Shown: positions 63,007-64,000 of the stretch, one piece after another | How the letters are laid out: each line of letters opens with the position of its first letter | Position numbering within the stretch: position 1 is the stretch's first letter | Assembly: GCA_902613595.1 (NCBI GenBank) | Contig: CACMHY010000001.1 | Coordinates: 310,001 to 374,000 of the forward strand | DNA: 64,000 bases | From: an uncultured Bacteroidota bacterium | GTDB lineage: Bacteria > Bacteroidota > Bacteroidia > Flavobacteriales > Flavobacteriaceae | Reading direction: 5' to 3' | Notes under the pieces: generated by a model | Databases searched by the model: none | Told to the model about the DNA's origin: nothing | What the model saw: only the letters and a program-made list of their open reading frames with translations | Translations under genes and position numbers: made by a program

Positions 63007-63014
63007 CAAATATA
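63007..63014 (-). promoter_or_regulatory. Candidate -7 promoter box (TATATTTG) for the mvaD operon
   Basis: TATATTTG on the minus strand ends only 2 bases before the first mvaD ATG, so transcription would start near or inside the start codon. The second in-frame ATG (62998) would then be the true start on a leaderless mRNA. A -33 element was not identified. Confidence 0.38.
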
Positions 63015-63079
63015 GGGCTTCAATTGAAATCTTTATTTAGATAATTATTCTAAATGTATTTTTTCTAGTTTTATGAACT

Positions 63080-63565
63080 ATGAAAAAAAACAAATATAGG
63101 CTTGTTATTTATTGTCTAATTGGTATAATTATTTCGTTATCGGTTGGTTTTATTTCTAGTAAAATAACTAGACAAGCAATACCTAATTGGTATGCAAATT
63201 TAAATAAGCCTTTTTTTTCTCCACCAAATTGGATTTTTGCACCCGTTTGGAGTACTTTATATATCCTAATGGGTGTTGCTTTAGGTAGAGTTTGGTTTTA
63301 TGGAAGATATAATCAAAATAAAAAAATAGCAGTTTTATATTTTACCTTTCAACTTTTGGTAAACGGATTGTGGTCATTAATTTTTTTCGGTTTTAAAATG
63401 CCTTCTCTATCAATGATCGTAATAATCGTTTTGTGGTTTTTAATCCAACGGAGTATTTTCTGGTTTCGCTTAGTTGATCTAAAGGCGTCTTTCATGCTAT
63501 ACCCCTACCTAGCTTGGGTGAGTTTTGCTGCAATTCTGAATAGTGCAATAATATTTTTAAATTAG
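63080..63565 (+). CDS. tspO: TspO/MBR-family tryptophan-rich sensory protein
   Basis: The 161-residue protein has five membrane helices and the aromatic-rich pattern of TspO: IPNWYANLNKPFFSPPNWIFAPVWSTLYILMG (about residues 34-65) and NGLWSLIFFGFKMPSLSMIVI. TspO binds porphyrins and related tetrapyrroles or isoprenoids and modulates stress or light responses. It is divergent from mvaD. Its stop overlaps the convergent phosphodiesterase gene by 4 bases. The function in this organism is unproven. Confidence 0.92.
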   Translation: MKKNKYRLVIYCLIGIIISLSVGFISSKITRQAIPNWYANLNKPFFSPPNWIFAPVWSTLYILMGVALGRVWFYGRYNQNKKIAVLYFTFQLLVNGLWSLIFFGFKMPSLSMIVIIVLWFLIQRSIFWFRLVDLKASFMLYPYLAWVSFAAILNSAIIFLN

Positions 63566-64000
63566 TTTATTGGTTTTGGGATACGATCAGGAAAGTCAGT
63601 TATTATTCCATCCACCTGAAAATCAATCATCATATTTATATCATCTATTTCATTGACTGTCCAAGGGTAAATTTTAAGTTTTTTTTCTTTAATCTTTTTG
63701 ATATTGAATGAATTGAGAGTTTTATAATCTGGATTAATTGCCACGGCATTTAATTCCAAGGCTACAGGGATAGCATCTAATGGATCGTCTTCAGTGATTA
63801 CTGCAACAGGTACTTTCTGATTTACTTTTCTAAATATCTTAAGTTCATCCCAATCAAAACTTGAGATTAAAAATTTATCAGAAGACCATAAATTATTTTT
63901 TAAATAGTTATTCAAAATTTCATTCGTTTTGATAGCCGTCTGGCCTCCTTTTAATTCAATATTTACAAAAATTCGCCCTTTTATAAGATCTAACACTTCA
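63562..64000 (-). CDS. Glycerophosphodiester phosphodiesterase, C-terminal fragment (cut by window edge)
   Basis: The frame is open to the last base of the window and reads ...EVLDLIKGRIFVNIELKG from the edge, so its N-terminus lies outside. The visible 146 residues include FVNIELKG (metal-binding Glu), LISSFDWDELKIFRKVN, ALELNAVAINPDYK and YPWTVNEIDDINMMIDFQVDGIITDFPD, the standard C-terminal half of the GDPD TIM barrel. It hydrolyses glycerophosphodiesters to glycerol-3-phosphate and alcohol. The catalytic His residues at the N-terminus cannot be checked. Confidence 0.93.
   Translation of the reverse strand, partial: EVLDLIKGRIFVNIELKGGQTAIKTNEILNNYLKNNLWSSDKFLISSFDWDELKIFRKVNQKVPVAVITEDDPLDAIPVALELNAVAINPDYKTLNSFNIKKIKEKKLKIYPWTVNEIDDINMMIDFQVDGIITDFPDRIPKPIN

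Noticed and set aside
1-64000. CRISPR arrays, insertion sequences, prophage or toxin-antitoxin modules
   Set aside because: No regularly spaced repeats, transposase, phage structural genes or typical paired small toxin-antitoxin genes were seen on either strand.

Overview
The window is a compact, AT-rich piece of a Bacteroidetes chromosome, most likely a marine-type member of the Flavobacteriia. The evidence is the S21-XerC-type recombinase-HPF block, DUF3467 directly after rpoC, a mevalonate-pathway pair beside TspO, many Bacteroidetes-type families (DUF4369, DUF5916, DUF6607, PspC, CPXCG), promoter boxes of the TAnnTTTG type, and an almost complete absence of Shine-Dalgarno sequences except in front of rpsU. 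The genus cannot be settled from the sequence alone.

Layout. 1-8.5 kb: minus-strand housekeeping genes (cinA end, FAH hydrolase, 3'-5' exonuclease, 2-oxoacid dehydrogenase E2, recR, CoA-binding protein, FabH-like synthase, AarF kinase with a TetR-type regulator) plus a Na+/solute symporter on the plus strand. 8.7-17.9 kb: htpG, alkB, S1/P1 nuclease, a DUF5916 outer-membrane protein with a DUF4369 lipoprotein, queD-idi and prfC. 17.9-30.8 kb: the transcription/translation superoperon on the minus strand (tuf, tRNA-Trp, secE, nusG, rplK, rplA, rplJ, rplL, rpoB, rpoC, DUF3467). 31-41.9 kb: an accessory block of small exported, membrane and unknown genes, with a GH30 glycosidase, a queuosine-precursor-type transporter, two DUF423 paralogues, a LOV-like PAS protein and a frameshifted DUF6686-like gene. 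42.0-45.3 kb: four tRNAs (Thr-GGT, Gly, Tyr, Thr-TGT), hpf, xerC-type recombinase, rpsU and an acyl-CoA dehydrogenase. 45.4-48.4 kb: an alanine-type symporter, PspC, rhodanese and YceI. 48.4-54.9 kb: a complete trpEGDCFBA operon behind a classical attenuator. 54.9-60.2 kb: a glycosyltransferase group read in the same direction as the trp genes. 60.2-64 kb: a pseudouridine synthase homologue, mevalonate kinase and mevalonate-diphosphate decarboxylase, tspO and a truncated phosphodiesterase.

How it fits together. The tRNA order Thr(TGT)-Tyr-Gly-Thr(GGT) is the one that normally runs straight into tuf. Here about 11 kb of accessory genes separates the tRNAs from tuf, so an ancient operon has been split. 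idi, the mevalonate kinase and the decarboxylase belong to the mevalonate route to isoprenoids. queD and the YhhQ-type transporter both concern 7-deazaguanine/queuosine supply. Regulation visible in the DNA includes the trp leader peptide with tandem Trp codons and competing hairpins, a strong Shine-Dalgarno in front of rpsU that fits S21 autoregulation, a hairpin between rplL and rpoB, and a palindromic operator candidate over the promoter box of the TetR/AarF operon.

No CRISPR array, insertion sequence, prophage or obvious new defence system was found. The most noteworthy points are the trp attenuator, the split tRNA-tuf operon, the rpsU Shine-Dalgarno, the A8-tract frameshift in the DUF6686-like gene, a glycosyltransferase whose full reading frame has no ATG, and two enzymes (a pseudouridine synthase homologue and an E2 acyltransferase) with altered catalytic motifs.
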